Shown here one piece after another: positions 43,303 through 51,912 of a stretch of 64,000 nt of DNA. The DNA comes from OAS926 sp035503715 (GTDB lineage: Bacteria > Pseudomonadota > Alphaproteobacteria > Rhizobiales > Rhizobiaceae). The position numbers and the translations under genes were made by a program. The stretch is from NCBI GenBank assembly GCA_035503715.1, contig DATJTE010000017.1:53893-117892 (forward strand), written 5' to 3'. The notes beneath the pieces were generated by a model. The model did no database searches. It was given only the letters and a program-made list of their open reading frames with translations, and was not told the origin of the DNA. How positions within the stretch are numbered: position 1 is the first letter of the stretch; the number at the start of each line of letters is the position of its first letter.

Positions 43303-44196
43303 ATGCAGTTTGAAGTCATCGTCGTCGGCGGCAGCTATGCCGGATTGTCCGGAGCGCTGCAGCTCGCGCGCGCCCGCCGCAGAATCCTGGTGATCGACGA
43401 GGGGACGCGCCGCAACCGCTTCGCCGACAGCTCGCACGGCTTCCTCGGGCAGGATGGCCGCGCGCCCGGCGCGATCCAGAGCGACGCCCGCGAGCAGCTC
43501 TTGGCCTACGACACAGTCACCTGGGTCGATGGGCGTGTCACGCAGGCGTGGGCAGTCGAGCGCGGCTTCGGTATCCGCACGCAAAGCGGCGATCAGTACG
43601 AAGGGCGCCGGCTGCTGCTGGCGACCGGCGTGCGCGACGAACTGCCCGACATTCCAGGCCTGGCGGAGCGCTGGGGAAGACATGTGTTCCACTGCCCGTA
43701 TTGCCACGGTTATGAACTGGACAAGGGCAAGATCGCGGTTCTGGCGGTGTCGCCGGTGTCGATGCATCACGCAATGATGCTGCCGGACTGGGGCGAGACC
43801 ACGCTGCTGCTCAACGGCGCGTTCGAGCCGGACGCGGAGCAAGCCGCCGCACTCTCCCGGCGTGGTGTCACGGTCGAGAAGACACCGGTGCGCGCCGTCG
43901 TCGGACCAGCGGCCACGGTCGAGCTCGAGGACGACCGCGTGCTTTCCTTCGACGGCATGTTCACGGCTCCGCGAACGCATATGGCGAGCCCGCTTGCCGA
44001 ACAGCTCGGCTGCGCCTTCGATGACGGGCCGATGGGCGCCTTCGTTCGCACCGGCATGACCAGGGAGACCACGGCGCCCGGTGTGTTCGCCTGTGGCGAC
44101 GCCGCACGCGCTGCCGGTTCGGTCGCGCTGGCGGTCGGCGACGGGACCATGGCGGGCGCTGGCGTGCACCAGTCGCTGATCTTTCGCGAGACATAA
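43303..44196 (+). CDS. Thioredoxin-reductase-like NAD(P)/FAD-dependent oxidoreductase
   Basis: A 297-residue flavoprotein. The FAD-binding VVGGSYAGLSGALQLAR is at about 7-23, the redox-active pair is in HCPYCHGYE near 129-137, and the second FAD motif FACGDAARAAGSVALAVGDG lies near 262-281. The NAD(P) glycine motif is degenerate (LAVSPVSMHH), so it may belong to the ferredoxin- or flavin-dependent relatives and not to classical TrxB. It is probably regulated by the adjacent Rrf2 protein and ends the accessory block. Confidence 0.88.
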   Translation: MQFEVIVVGGSYAGLSGALQLARARRRILVIDEGTRRNRFADSSHGFLGQDGRAPGAIQSDAREQLLAYDTVTWVDGRVTQAWAVERGFGIRTQSGDQYEGRRLLLATGVRDELPDIPGLAERWGRHVFHCPYCHGYELDKGKIAVLAVSPVSMHHAMMLPDWGETTLLLNGAFEPDAEQAAALSRRGVTVEKTPVRAVVGPAATVELEDDRVLSFDGMFTAPRTHMASPLAEQLGCAFDDGPMGAFVRTGMTRETTAPGVFACGDAARAAGSVALAVGDGTMAGAGVHQSLIFRET

Positions 44197-44262
44197 CTTG
44201 CGCGGGCATCGGGACTGAGGCAAACGGTGCGGGCATTTCTCCCGGCCGCTCGCAGAGGCATC

Positions 44263-45504
44263 ATGTCGACGAAGATTTCCCCGCTCGCCCCGAAAACCTA
44301 CCCCGATATGCCGGCGATCGACGGCGTGCGCATCGCCACGGCGGAAGCCGGAATCAAGTACAAGAACCGCACCGACCTGATGCTGATGGTGTTCGACAAG
44401 GGCACCGAAGTGGCGGGCGTGTTCACGCGCTCCAAATGTCCGTCGGCGCCGGTCGATCTCTGCCGCAAGAATCTCGGCGGCGGCAAGGCGCGGGCACTGG
44501 TGGTGAATTCCGGCAATGCCAATGCCTTCACCGGCAAGAAGGGCCGCGAATCGACCGCGATGACTGCGAAGGCCGCCGCGGCTGCCGCCGGCTGCAAGCC
44601 GAGCGAAGTGTTTCTTGCCTCGACCGGCGTGATCGGCGAGCCGCTCGACGCCGGCAAGTTTTCGCATCTACTCGGCGATCTTGCCGCGAAGGCCAAACCC
44701 AATGACTGGTCGTCGGCCGGCAAGGCGATCATGACCACCGACACCTACCCGAAATACGCGACCGCCACCGTCGATCTCGACGGAACGCCGGTGACGATCA
44801 ACGGCATCGCCAAGGGCGCCGGCATGATCGCGCCCGACATGGCGACAATGCTGTCCTTCGTTGCGACCGACGCGCCGATCGCGGCGGACGCGCTGCAGGC
44901 GCTTTTGTCGAAAGGCGTCGCGGGTACGTTCAACGCGGTGACGGTCGACAGCGACACCTCGACCAGCGACACGCTTTTGTTCTTCGCGACGGGAGCCGCC
45001 GCCAGACGCGGCGCGCCGCGCATCGAGAAAGCGAGCGACAAGCGGCTGGCCGCTTTCAAGGCTGCGCTCGACGGCGTGCTGAAATCGCTCTCACTCCAGG
45101 TCGTGCGTGATGGTGAGGGCGCACGCAAGGAAGTGCAGGTGACGGTGACCGGCGCGACCTCTGCCAAGTCTGCAAAGAAGATCGCGCTGTCCATCGCCAA
45201 CTCACCGCTGGTGAAGACGGCGATCGCCGGCGAGGACGCCAATTGGGGCCGCGTGGTGATGGCTGTCGGCAAAGCCGGCGAACCCGCCGACCGCGACCGG
45301 CTGGCGATCTGGTTCGGCGATATCCGCGTCGCGCACAAGGGCGAGCGCGATCCGAAATATTCGGAGGACGCAACCTCGACCTATATGCGCGGCGAGCAGA
45401 TCGCGATCCGCGCCGACATCGGCCTCGGCAAGGGCGAGGCCACGGTTTGGACCTGCGACCTGACCAAGGAATATGTCGAGATCAATGGCGACTACCGGAG
45501 CTGA
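44263..45504 (+). CDS. argJ: Bifunctional ornithine acetyltransferase/N-acetylglutamate synthase
   Basis: A 413-residue enzyme that recycles the acetyl group in arginine synthesis. It cleaves itself between A194 and T195 in GMIAPDMATML, making Thr the nucleophile of the beta subunit. Other family features are NSGNANAFTG near 82-91 and EDANWGRVVMAVGKAG near 326-341. The ATG at 44263 has AGAGG upstream; the longer reading from 44227 is unlikely. It is followed closely by a GNAT gene and mutT, a conserved rhizobial order. Confidence 0.95.
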   Translation: MSTKISPLAPKTYPDMPAIDGVRIATAEAGIKYKNRTDLMLMVFDKGTEVAGVFTRSKCPSAPVDLCRKNLGGGKARALVVNSGNANAFTGKKGRESTAMTAKAAAAAAGCKPSEVFLASTGVIGEPLDAGKFSHLLGDLAAKAKPNDWSSAGKAIMTTDTYPKYATATVDLDGTPVTINGIAKGAGMIAPDMATMLSFVATDAPIAADALQALLSKGVAGTFNAVTVDSDTSTSDTLLFFATGAAARRGAPRIEKASDKRLAAFKAALDGVLKSLSLQVVRDGEGARKEVQVTVTGATSAKSAKKIALSIANSPLVKTAIAGEDANWGRVVMAVGKAGEPADRDRLAIWFGDIRVAHKGERDPKYSEDATSTYMRGEQIAIRADIGLGKGEATVWTCDLTKEYVEINGDYRS

Positions 45505-45509
45505 GACGA

Positions 45510-46289
45510 ATGCCTAGCCGGGCAGTCCGCGCGCCCGATCTTCCCGCGGTGCGCCGTTTCGAGGCGGCGGGCTTTCGCGCATGGCCGGCGGCCACGATCG
45601 AGTATGACGGCACCTGGGCAATCCGGCTCACCGCCAGCCATCCCGCCAAGCGGCTGAACTCCGTCAATCCGCTCGATCCCAATGATCTGTCGCGGCTCGA
45701 GCAGCGCATCGCCCGCGCAGCCCGTCGCTTCGAGGCATACGGCCGGCCACTGACATTCCGGCTGTCGCCATTGGCTGGAGCCAAGCTCGACAAGCATCTC
45801 GACTCGCTCGGCTGGACACGTTTCGACGAGTCGCTCGTCATGCGACTGCCGCTCGCCGGGCTCGATCTCGGCGGAGCGATCGACCAGATCCCGCTGCAAG
45901 ATGTCGGACAGTTCGTCAGCGCGGCGCTGAAAGTGCACGGCTATGAGCCGGCGATCCGCCCGGGCCTCACTGAAGTGATCGAGGCGGTCGAGCCGGATGC
46001 TGGCCTGTTCGTCACCGAACGCGGGAGAACGCCGCTCTCCACCGCGATCTGCATCTTGGATCGTGATCTCGCAGGCCTGTTCGAGATCGCGACGGAAACG
46101 AAGGAGCGCGGCCACGGTCATGCGCGCGCGATCATGCTGTCGGCGCTGAAATGGGCGCGTGGCAAAGGCGCGCGCACGGCCTGGCTGCAGGTCGAGGCGA
46201 GCAACAAGCCGGCACTCAAGCTCTACAAGTCGATGGGCTTCGAGGAGGTGTACCGCTACGTCTACCGGCGGCCGGGGGTGCAGGCATGA
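45510..46289 (+). CDS. GNAT-family N-acetyltransferase
   Basis: A 259-residue protein whose C-terminal third carries the GNAT acetyl-CoA fold: IATETKERGHGHARAIMLSALKWAR near residues 190-215, then WLQVEASNKPALKLYKSMGFEEVYRYVYR to the end. The N-terminal region is probably a second, degenerate GNAT domain. Substrate unknown. It starts five bases after argJ and its stop overlaps the mutT ATG, so the three genes form an operon. Confidence 0.85.
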   Translation: MPSRAVRAPDLPAVRRFEAAGFRAWPAATIEYDGTWAIRLTASHPAKRLNSVNPLDPNDLSRLEQRIARAARRFEAYGRPLTFRLSPLAGAKLDKHLDSLGWTRFDESLVMRLPLAGLDLGGAIDQIPLQDVGQFVSAALKVHGYEPAIRPGLTEVIEAVEPDAGLFVTERGRTPLSTAICILDRDLAGLFEIATETKERGHGHARAIMLSALKWARGKGARTAWLQVEASNKPALKLYKSMGFEEVYRYVYRRPGVQA

Positions 46290-46696
46290 GCGAACCGAGG
46301 AAGCTCCTGCTGGTTGCGGCCTGCGCTCTGGTCGATGCGGACGGGCGCGTGCTGATCACGCAGCGGCCGGAAGGCAAGCAGCTCGCCGGCCTGTGGGAAT
46401 TTCCGGGCGGCAAGGTGGAGCCCGGCGAGACGCCGGAAGAAACGGTGGTCCGGGAGTTGCGCGAAGAGATCGGCGTCGAGACGCAGATACCGTGTCTTGC
46501 GCCGCTTACCTTCGCCAGCCACTCCTATGACGGCTTCCATCTTCTGATGCCGCTGTATGTCTGCCGCCGTTTTGCCGGCGAGCCGGAGCCGATCGAGGTT
46601 GCGGCCGTGAAATGGGTGCGGCCGAACAGATTGCGCGACTACCCGATGCCGCCGGCCGATGCGCCGCTCATCCCCTTCCTGGTGGACCTGCTCTGA
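46286..46696 (+). CDS. mutT: 8-oxo-dGTP diphosphatase MutT (Nudix)
   Basis: A 136-residue Nudix hydrolase. The Nudix box is complete: GGKVEPGETPEETVVRELREEIG (residues about 41-63). It cleans oxidised nucleotides from the pool. Its ATG overlaps the TGA of the acetyltransferase gene (ATGA). Confidence 0.92.
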   Translation: MSEPRKLLLVAACALVDADGRVLITQRPEGKQLAGLWEFPGGKVEPGETPEETVVRELREEIGVETQIPCLAPLTFASHSYDGFHLLMPLYVCRRFAGEPEPIEVAAVKWVRPNRLRDYPMPPADAPLIPFLVDLL

Positions 46697-46783
46697 GCTT
46701 GCTTCACAGCGTTAATCGATCCTTTATCCAACCGTGAAAAATTGAGCCAATGGGCTGCTTCGGCGGCGGCGTGGGAGCACGGG

Positions 46784-47104
46784 ATGGATCTGGAGAACGA
46801 GTGGAGCCTGTCCAGGGGTGACCGGGGCGCTCGCTTCGGCGCAGGCATGCTTCGTGTCGCGTTGCTGTTCGGTTCGGTGGCCATCGCGCTGGCGCTGATC
46901 CTGACGCCGATGCTTGACGGCAGCGACGATTCCTACGTTGCGCAGTCCGGCTATTCGGACGAGCTCGATTTCACCTCGACGGGTTCTGTCAATCGGCCCA
47001 GCGGATATCGCGGCGAATACACGATCCGCCGCAGCGTCCTGCAGACATCGCCGGATTCGGTTTGCGTGATCCGCGACAACGGCACAAAAAGCGGCGACTG
47101 TTAG
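46784..47104 (+). CDS. Hypothetical membrane-anchored protein
   Basis: A 106-residue protein with one transmembrane helix (about residues 22-43) and an extracytoplasmic polar tail ending in a Cys-containing VCVIRDNG...SGDC. I do not recognise a family. GGGAGCACGGG precedes the ATG at 46784; a TTG start at 46742 would add 14 residues. It lies between mutT and an Flp pilin gene on the same strand. Confidence 0.6.
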   Translation: MDLENEWSLSRGDRGARFGAGMLRVALLFGSVAIALALILTPMLDGSDDSYVAQSGYSDELDFTSTGSVNRPSGYRGEYTIRRSVLQTSPDSVCVIRDNGTKSGDC

Positions 47105-47188
47105 TTGCACGCTTCACCCATGGTTAAGCCTGTGCCGTTAACCTTTCTTAACGGCTCGGCTTTTAGTCTCGGCGACAGGAAACAGGTC

Positions 47189-47368
47189 ATGAGAGCGATG
47201 CTTCTCCGCTTCTTCAAGAACGAAACGGGTGCAACAGCAATCGAGTACGGATTGATCACGTGCGTTTTGTCGCTCACCATCATTGCCGGCGTCGGCATGG
47301 CTGGTGATGCCTATCAGAATATGTTCACGAACCTCGCGAACTGGTTCAACACCGGCCAGATGCCCTGA
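47189..47368 (+). CDS. Flp/Fap-type type IVb pilin
   Basis: A 59-residue prepilin. The leader ends at the class IVb cleavage context NETGATAIEYGLI, with the conserved glutamate and tyrosine, followed by the single hydrophobic helix TCVLSLTIIAGVGMAGDAY. No prepilin peptidase or tad assembly gene is in the window, so it would need machinery encoded elsewhere. CAGGAAACAGGTC precedes the ATG at 47189. Confidence 0.9.
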   Translation: MRAMLLRFFKNETGATAIEYGLITCVLSLTIIAGVGMAGDAYQNMFTNLANWFNTGQMP

Positions 47369-47374
47369 GGCGTC

Positions 47375-48208
47375 TTAGATTTCCTTCAGCACTTTCGCCA
47401 ACGATACAGTCGCTGAGCCTGGCTTCAGCGGTTTCTGCTGCGTTTCATGCGGCGCCCAGCCGGACAGCCAGACGAGGTTGAAGGTTGCGCGCACCCTTCC
47501 ATCCGGATCCGAGAAGCGTTCGGCATAGATTTCCGCCGCGCGCGCGAAAAAGCGCTGCCCGACGGGTCGCCGCGAGCGGGCGGCAAGGGCGTTCGTGGCG
47601 CCCATGGCGCGCAGATCCTTCATCAGGCCGAACAGCGAGTCGTATCGGACCGTGATCGTGTCGACGTCGGCGACGGGAAGGGCGAAGCCGGCGCGCTGCA
47701 ACAAGGCGCCTGCATCGCGCACATCGATGAAGGGTGCGACGCGCGGACTGGCGCCGCCTGACAGTTCGGTTTCCGCCGCAAGCAGGCTTTCGCGCAACTC
47801 GGCGAGCGTACCGGCGCCTGGGAAGGCGGCGAGGAACAACCCGTCCGGCCGCAATGCGCGGCGTATCTGGATCAGTTGGCCGGGAACGTCGTTCGCCTCG
47901 TGCAGCGTCATCAGCGAGACGATCAGGTCGCGGCTTTCCGGCGCGAGCCGGATCAAATCCGGCGTGTCTGGATCGCGCTCGACCGGGTCGAGCGCGAAAA
48001 CCTTTCCGGTCGTGCGTAGGGCATGTTCGACAGCCGGTATTGGCGGCGCAATGAGCGCGGCCGCTGTAAACGTCCGCTCGACCGTCGCCAGCCGTTCGCC
48101 AAGATCGTCCGCCGCACGCAGCAGCAGGAAATCGGCGCCGTGCACGGCACGCTCCAGCGCCCGGCGGCGAAGCTCGGCCAGATGTTCTGTGTCGAAAAGC
48201 GGTTCCAC
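47375..48208 (-). CDS. Class I SAM-dependent methyltransferase (BioC-like)
   Basis: A 277-residue protein of the methyltransferase type found in rhizobia next to comF. Residues around 80-155 show the Rossmann pattern, with LIVSLMTLHEANDVPGQLIQIRRALRPDGLFLAAFPG as motif IV-V, while motif I is poorly kept. It also resembles the mitochondrial NDUFAF5/C20orf7 family that modifies complex I. The start is GTG at 48208, preceded by GGAGCATCT; the 27-codon-longer reading is less likely. It converges on the Flp pilin gene. Confidence 0.82.
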   Translation of the reverse strand: MEPLFDTEHLAELRRRALERAVHGADFLLLRAADDLGERLATVERTFTAAALIAPPIPAVEHALRTTGKVFALDPVERDPDTPDLIRLAPESRDLIVSLMTLHEANDVPGQLIQIRRALRPDGLFLAAFPGAGTLAELRESLLAAETELSGGASPRVAPFIDVRDAGALLQRAGFALPVADVDTITVRYDSLFGLMKDLRAMGATNALAARSRRPVGQRFFARAAEIYAERFSDPDGRVRATFNLVWLSGWAPHETQQKPLKPGSATVSLAKVLKEI

Positions 48209-48263
48209 AGATGCTCCACGGACGGACTCGGCACCTCGACATCTAGATGGTACCGTCCCCCTC

Positions 48264-49037
48264 GTGACGGAAGGGCTTGCCGAGATCAAGAGGGTTGCGC
48301 GCGCCGCGCTTCGCTGGCCGGCGGGTGTGCTTTTCCCGCCTGCTTGCCCAGGTTGCCGCCGTCATGTGGCCGAACCTGGAACACTTTGCGGCACGTGCTG
48401 GCCGCAGCTCAAATTCCTCGAAAAGCCGTGGTGTGCCGTGATGGGCACGCCGTTCACGCATGAGATGGGCGACGGATTCTTGTCGGCCGAAGCGATCGCC
48501 AATCCGCCGCCCTTTGACCGGTCGCGCGCGGCTGTCGCCTATGCCGGCGTGGCGCGCGATATGGTTCAGGGGCTGAAGTACAATGACCGCACGGACCTCG
48601 CTCCATGGATGGCGCGCTGGATGATGCGGGCCGGCGCCGAACTGCTCGCCGATGCCGAGGTGATCGTGCCGGTGCCACTGCACTGGCGGCGCTTTTTTAG
48701 CCGGCGGTTTAATCAGTCGGCGGAGCTTGCCAGAACCGTTGCCAGGCTTTCAGGCAAGCCGTTCGAGCCACAGGCGGTGAAACGCGTGAAGCCGACCGCC
48801 CAGCAGGTCGGCCTCGGCCAGCGCGAGCGCGAGGACAATGTGCGCGGCGCCTTCAAGGTGCCGCCTGAAAAGGACATCGCCGTGCGCGGCCGCCGCGTTC
48901 TCGTCGTCGACGATGTGTATACCACCGGCGCCACCGTGTCGGCGGTTGCGAAGGTGCTGAAGCGTCACGGCGCGGCCGGCGTGGACGTCCTGACCTTCGC
49001 GCGCGTGCTGCCGGGCGAGTTCGAGGCTGATATCTAG
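48264..49037 (+). CDS. ComF-family phosphoribosyltransferase-like protein
   Basis: A 257-residue protein with an N-terminal zinc knuckle (FPPACPGCRR...LCGTCW, about 23-47) and a C-terminal phosphoribosyltransferase fold containing RVLVVDDVYTTGATV (about 211-225). ComF is linked to DNA uptake in other bacteria; here its role is unknown. The start is a GTG at 48264. A glutaredoxin gene follows 61 bp later. Confidence 0.9.
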   Translation: MTEGLAEIKRVARAALRWPAGVLFPPACPGCRRHVAEPGTLCGTCWPQLKFLEKPWCAVMGTPFTHEMGDGFLSAEAIANPPPFDRSRAAVAYAGVARDMVQGLKYNDRTDLAPWMARWMMRAGAELLADAEVIVPVPLHWRRFFSRRFNQSAELARTVARLSGKPFEPQAVKRVKPTAQQVGLGQREREDNVRGAFKVPPEKDIAVRGRRVLVVDDVYTTGATVSAVAKVLKRHGAAGVDVLTFARVLPGEFEADI

Positions 49038-49098
49038 GGGCTTCCGGCCCGTCCCACGCGGCCCTATATAGGCGGCAAATGGAGTTGAGCCGGTTCCG

Positions 49099-49368
49099 AT
49101 GGCCGATGTCGAAATCTATACGCGCATCATGTGCGGCTATTCCGAGCGCGCGAAGCGCCTGCTCGAGAAGAAGGGCGTCGCCTATAAGGAATACGACGCC
49201 AGCTTCTCGCCGGAGCTTCGACAGGAGATGGTGAGCCGCGCACACGGCCGCTCGACCTTCCCCCAGATATTCATCGACGGCCGCCATGTCGGCGGCTCGG
49301 ACGATCTCCACGCGCTCGAAGCGGAGGGCCGGCTCGACGGTCTGCTCGCTGGCGGCCAGGTTTCCTGA
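49099..49368 (+). CDS. grxC: Glutaredoxin 3 with CGYS active site
   Basis: An 89-residue glutaredoxin. The active-site motif is CGYS at residues 12-15, so the second cysteine of the usual CPYC/CGYC is a serine and the protein should work by a monothiol mechanism. The glutathione-binding TFPQIFIDG and GGSDDL are intact (about 53-68). Position between comF and a nitrilase-family gene matches the grxC locus of rhizobia. Confidence 0.9.
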   Translation: MADVEIYTRIMCGYSERAKRLLEKKGVAYKEYDASFSPELRQEMVSRAHGRSTFPQIFIDGRHVGGSDDLHALEAEGRLDGLLAGGQVS

Positions 49369-49379
49369 AGGGGCAGTTG

Positions 49380-50240
49380 ATGGGTGTGTTCAAGGCCGCG
49401 GCGGTGCAGATGCGTTCGGGCACAGATGTGGCCCGCAATGCGAAGGCCATGGAAGAGCTGGTGCGCGAGGCAGCCGCCAAGGGCGCGGTCTATGTGCAGA
49501 CGCCGGAGATGACCGGTGCGCTGATGAAGGACAGAGAGAGCCTGCGCGCTTCTCTCAAATCGGATCAGCAGGACCTGATCTATCAGGCGGCGCAGCGGTT
49601 GGCGAAGGAGCTCGGCATTCATCTCCATGTCGGTTCGACCGCGATTGCGAGGCCCGACGGCAAGGTCGCGAACCGGGCCTTCCTGTTCGACCCTTCCGGC
49701 GCGCTGACCGCCACTTACGACAAGATCCATATGTTCGACGTCGATCTCGACAATGGCGAGAGTTGGCGCGAATCCGCGACCTATGAGCCGGGCACCGCTT
49801 CCGTCGTCGCCGATCTCGGCTTCGCCCGCGTTGGGCTTGCAATCTGCTACGATGTGCGCTTCCCGCAACTGTTCCGCGCCGAGGCGCTGAGCGGCGCCGA
49901 AGTGCTCACCGCGCCGGCGGCGTTCACACGCCAGACCGGCGAGGCGCATTGGCATATCCTGCAGCGCGCTCGTGCGATTGAGAACGGCGCGTGGATGATT
50001 TCGGCCGCGCAGGCCGGTCTGCATGAAGACGGCCGCGAGACCTTCGGTCACTCGCTGATCGTCGATCCTTGGGGCAAGATCATCGCCGAGCTGGACAGCG
50101 GTGAACCTGGCATTGTCGTCGCCGAGATCGACACGGCTGCTGCGGCGGCTGCTCGTCGCAAGGTTCCGAACCTCAAGAATGCGCGTGAGTTCGCGGTGAC
50201 CACCACTGGCGAGACGGCGCCGCTGAGGGCAGCATCTTGA
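49380..50240 (+). CDS. Carbon-nitrogen hydrolase (nitrilase superfamily, Nit2-like)
   Basis: A 286-residue amidase. The catalytic triad is visible as E41 in TPEMTG, Lys in YDKIHMFDVD (near 113), and Cys in AICYDVRFPQL (near 158). Proteins of this group (Nit2/omega-amidase or deaminated-glutathione amidase) fit the neighbouring glutaredoxin gene well. AGGGG precedes the ATG at 49380. Its stop overlaps the TTG start of the next gene (TTGA). Confidence 0.92.
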   Translation: MGVFKAAAVQMRSGTDVARNAKAMEELVREAAAKGAVYVQTPEMTGALMKDRESLRASLKSDQQDLIYQAAQRLAKELGIHLHVGSTAIARPDGKVANRAFLFDPSGALTATYDKIHMFDVDLDNGESWRESATYEPGTASVVADLGFARVGLAICYDVRFPQLFRAEALSGAEVLTAPAAFTRQTGEAHWHILQRARAIENGAWMISAAQAGLHEDGRETFGHSLIVDPWGKIIAELDSGEPGIVVAEIDTAAAAAARRKVPNLKNAREFAVTTTGETAPLRAAS

Positions 50241-50662
50241 TCAAATTCGGCCTGATCTGCGAGCGCGAGCACGAATTCGACGGCTGGTTCCGTTCGAACG
50301 ATGATTTCGGCAAGCAGAAAAAGCGCGGCTTCGTCGAATGTCCTGTCTGCGGCTCGGCGAAGGTCGAGAAGGCGCTGATGGCGCCGGCTGTCTCAACCGG
50401 CCGCAAAAAGGAAAAGATCGCGCTCGCAATGAACGAGCGGCAGAAGCAGGCGATGCAGCAGCTCAAAACGCTGTCGGAAAAGATGCGCGAGAATTCCGAC
50501 TATGTCGGCGACAAGTTTGCCGAGGAAGCGCGCAAGATCCATTTCGGCGAAATCGAAGCGCGTGGCATCTATGGCGAAGCGACGCCCGACGAGGCCAAAG
50601 GGCTGATCGAGGATGGCGTGGAGTTCATGCCGATCCCCGTGTTCCCCGACGAGCAAAACTAA
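50237..50662 (+). CDS. DUF1178 family protein
   Basis: A 141-residue protein with a probable zinc site near the N-terminus (LICEREHEFDGWF, then VECPVCGSAKVEKALMAP, about 35-52). A charged helical middle and the GEATPDEAKGLIEDGVEFMPIP motif at the end define DUF1178. Function unknown. The start is TTG at 50237, supported by overlap with the upstream stop and by the family N-terminus IKFGLICEREHEF. Confidence 0.9.
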   Translation: MIKFGLICEREHEFDGWFRSNDDFGKQKKRGFVECPVCGSAKVEKALMAPAVSTGRKKEKIALAMNERQKQAMQQLKTLSEKMRENSDYVGDKFAEEARKIHFGEIEARGIYGEATPDEAKGLIEDGVEFMPIPVFPDEQN

Positions 50663-50722
50663 ACGCCGCTGGCCTCAAGCGATCACATTTCCTGTCAGCG
50701 TCAATCGCGCTAGACGCCCGGC

Positions 50723-51616
50723 ATGAACGCAAATGTCTGGAATTCGGCGCTGGCGCTGCTCGTCATCACCGGCGGCATGCTCGGGTTGACGCTGCCCTTC
50801 GGCAAACTGGCGACGACGAGTGGCGTACCGCCGATCCTGTGGGCGTTCGTCATTTCCTTCGGCGCGGGCAGCGTGCTGCTGATCGCGTTGCTGGTCACCG
50901 GTCAGCGGCCAAAACTCACCGCACACAAGGCGCGCTATTTTGCCATCGCCGCGGCGATCTCCTATGCGATCCCCAATCTCCTGATGTTCTCGGCGATCCC
51001 GCATCTCGGCGCCGGCTACACCGGCATCATGTTCACGCTCTCGCCGATCATCACGCTCGGCCTGTCGCTGCTGTTCGGCGTGCGACGGCCCAACCTGCTT
51101 GGCATCGCCGGCATTGCGATCGGCTTTGTCGGCGCGATGATGGTGGCGCTGACGCGCGGTGAGCTCGGTCAGCCGGCGGAACTGTTCTGGGTCGTCATCG
51201 GCCTGCTCATCCCGGTCAGCCTCGCCTGCGGCAACATCTACCGCACCTTCGACTGGCCGGATGGCACCGGGCCGATCGAACTTGCCGTCGGCAGCCATCT
51301 TGCTGCCGCCGCCCTCCTGTTCGCCGGCATTCTGGCGACAGGAAGTGCGGACGCATTCGCAACACTTGCCACGGTACCGCTAGTCACCGCCGCGCAGGTT
51401 GCGTCCGCGTCACTGATGTTCGTCTTCTTCTTCCGTCTGCAGGCGGTCGGCGGACCGGTCTATCTCAGCCAGATCGGCTACGTGGCCGCTGCCGTCGGGC
51501 TGATCTCAGGTACCTTCTTCCTCGGCGAGCGCTATCAGGCTTTGACCTGGATCGGCGCTGCGATCGTCGCGGCCGGCGTCGTGATGACCACGAAGGCGCA
51601 GGGTGCTGGAAAATAG
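50723..51616 (+). CDS. EamA/DMT-family transporter
   Basis: A 297-residue protein with about ten hydrophobic helices forming two EamA repeats (about 8-135 and 150-290). The second repeat ends with FFLGERYQALTWIGAAIVAAGVVMTTK. The substrate is unknown. It is unrelated in detail to the EamA protein at 18251-19141. Confidence 0.9.
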   Translation: MNANVWNSALALLVITGGMLGLTLPFGKLATTSGVPPILWAFVISFGAGSVLLIALLVTGQRPKLTAHKARYFAIAAAISYAIPNLLMFSAIPHLGAGYTGIMFTLSPIITLGLSLLFGVRRPNLLGIAGIAIGFVGAMMVALTRGELGQPAELFWVVIGLLIPVSLACGNIYRTFDWPDGTGPIELAVGSHLAAAALLFAGILATGSADAFATLATVPLVTAAQVASASLMFVFFFRLQAVGGPVYLSQIGYVAAAVGLISGTFFLGERYQALTWIGAAIVAAGVVMTTKAQGAGK

Positions 51617-51627
51617 CGTTTCAGTGT

Positions 51628-51658
51628 GGTATATACCGATAGGTCATAGGTATATACG
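51628..51658. promoter_or_regulatory. Tandem palindromic operator of vapBC
   Basis: GGTATATACC (51628-51637) and GGTATATACG (51649-51658) are two 10-bp palindromes (the second with one mismatch) whose starts are 21 bp apart, so both lie on the same DNA face. They immediately precede vapB and should bind VapB or the VapBC complex. Confidence 0.75.
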
Positions 51659-51666
51659 GTGCTAAA

Positions 51667-51912
51667 ATGGCACTCTACATCAAGAATCCTGAAGCCGAGG
51701 CATTGGCTCGCGAAATAGCAAGCAACAGGTCGATTGGTCTGACAGAGGCGGTGTTGTCTGCGCTCAGAAACGAGCGCGACCGCGATATGCGGAAGCTATC
51801 TGTTATCGAAGCGACCTTGGAAGTTCAGCGAAAGCTGAGGGAAATCGGGAATCCTGAAAAGGGTCTGCCCGCGGACAAGGAATTTATTGATAGTCTCTAC
51901 GAGGACGACTGA
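51667..51912 (+). CDS. vapB: VapB-type antitoxin (Rv0623 family)
   Basis: An 81-residue antitoxin whose N-terminal ALYIKNPEAEALAREIA is the Rv0623/PSK-type DNA-binding start, followed by a helical toxin-binding region ending in DSLYEDD. The TGA shares its A with the vapC ATG. The gene is noticeably less GC-rich than its neighbours. Confidence 0.9.
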   Translation: MALYIKNPEAEALAREIASNRSIGLTEAVLSALRNERDRDMRKLSVIEATLEVQRKLREIGNPEKGLPADKEFIDSLYEDD

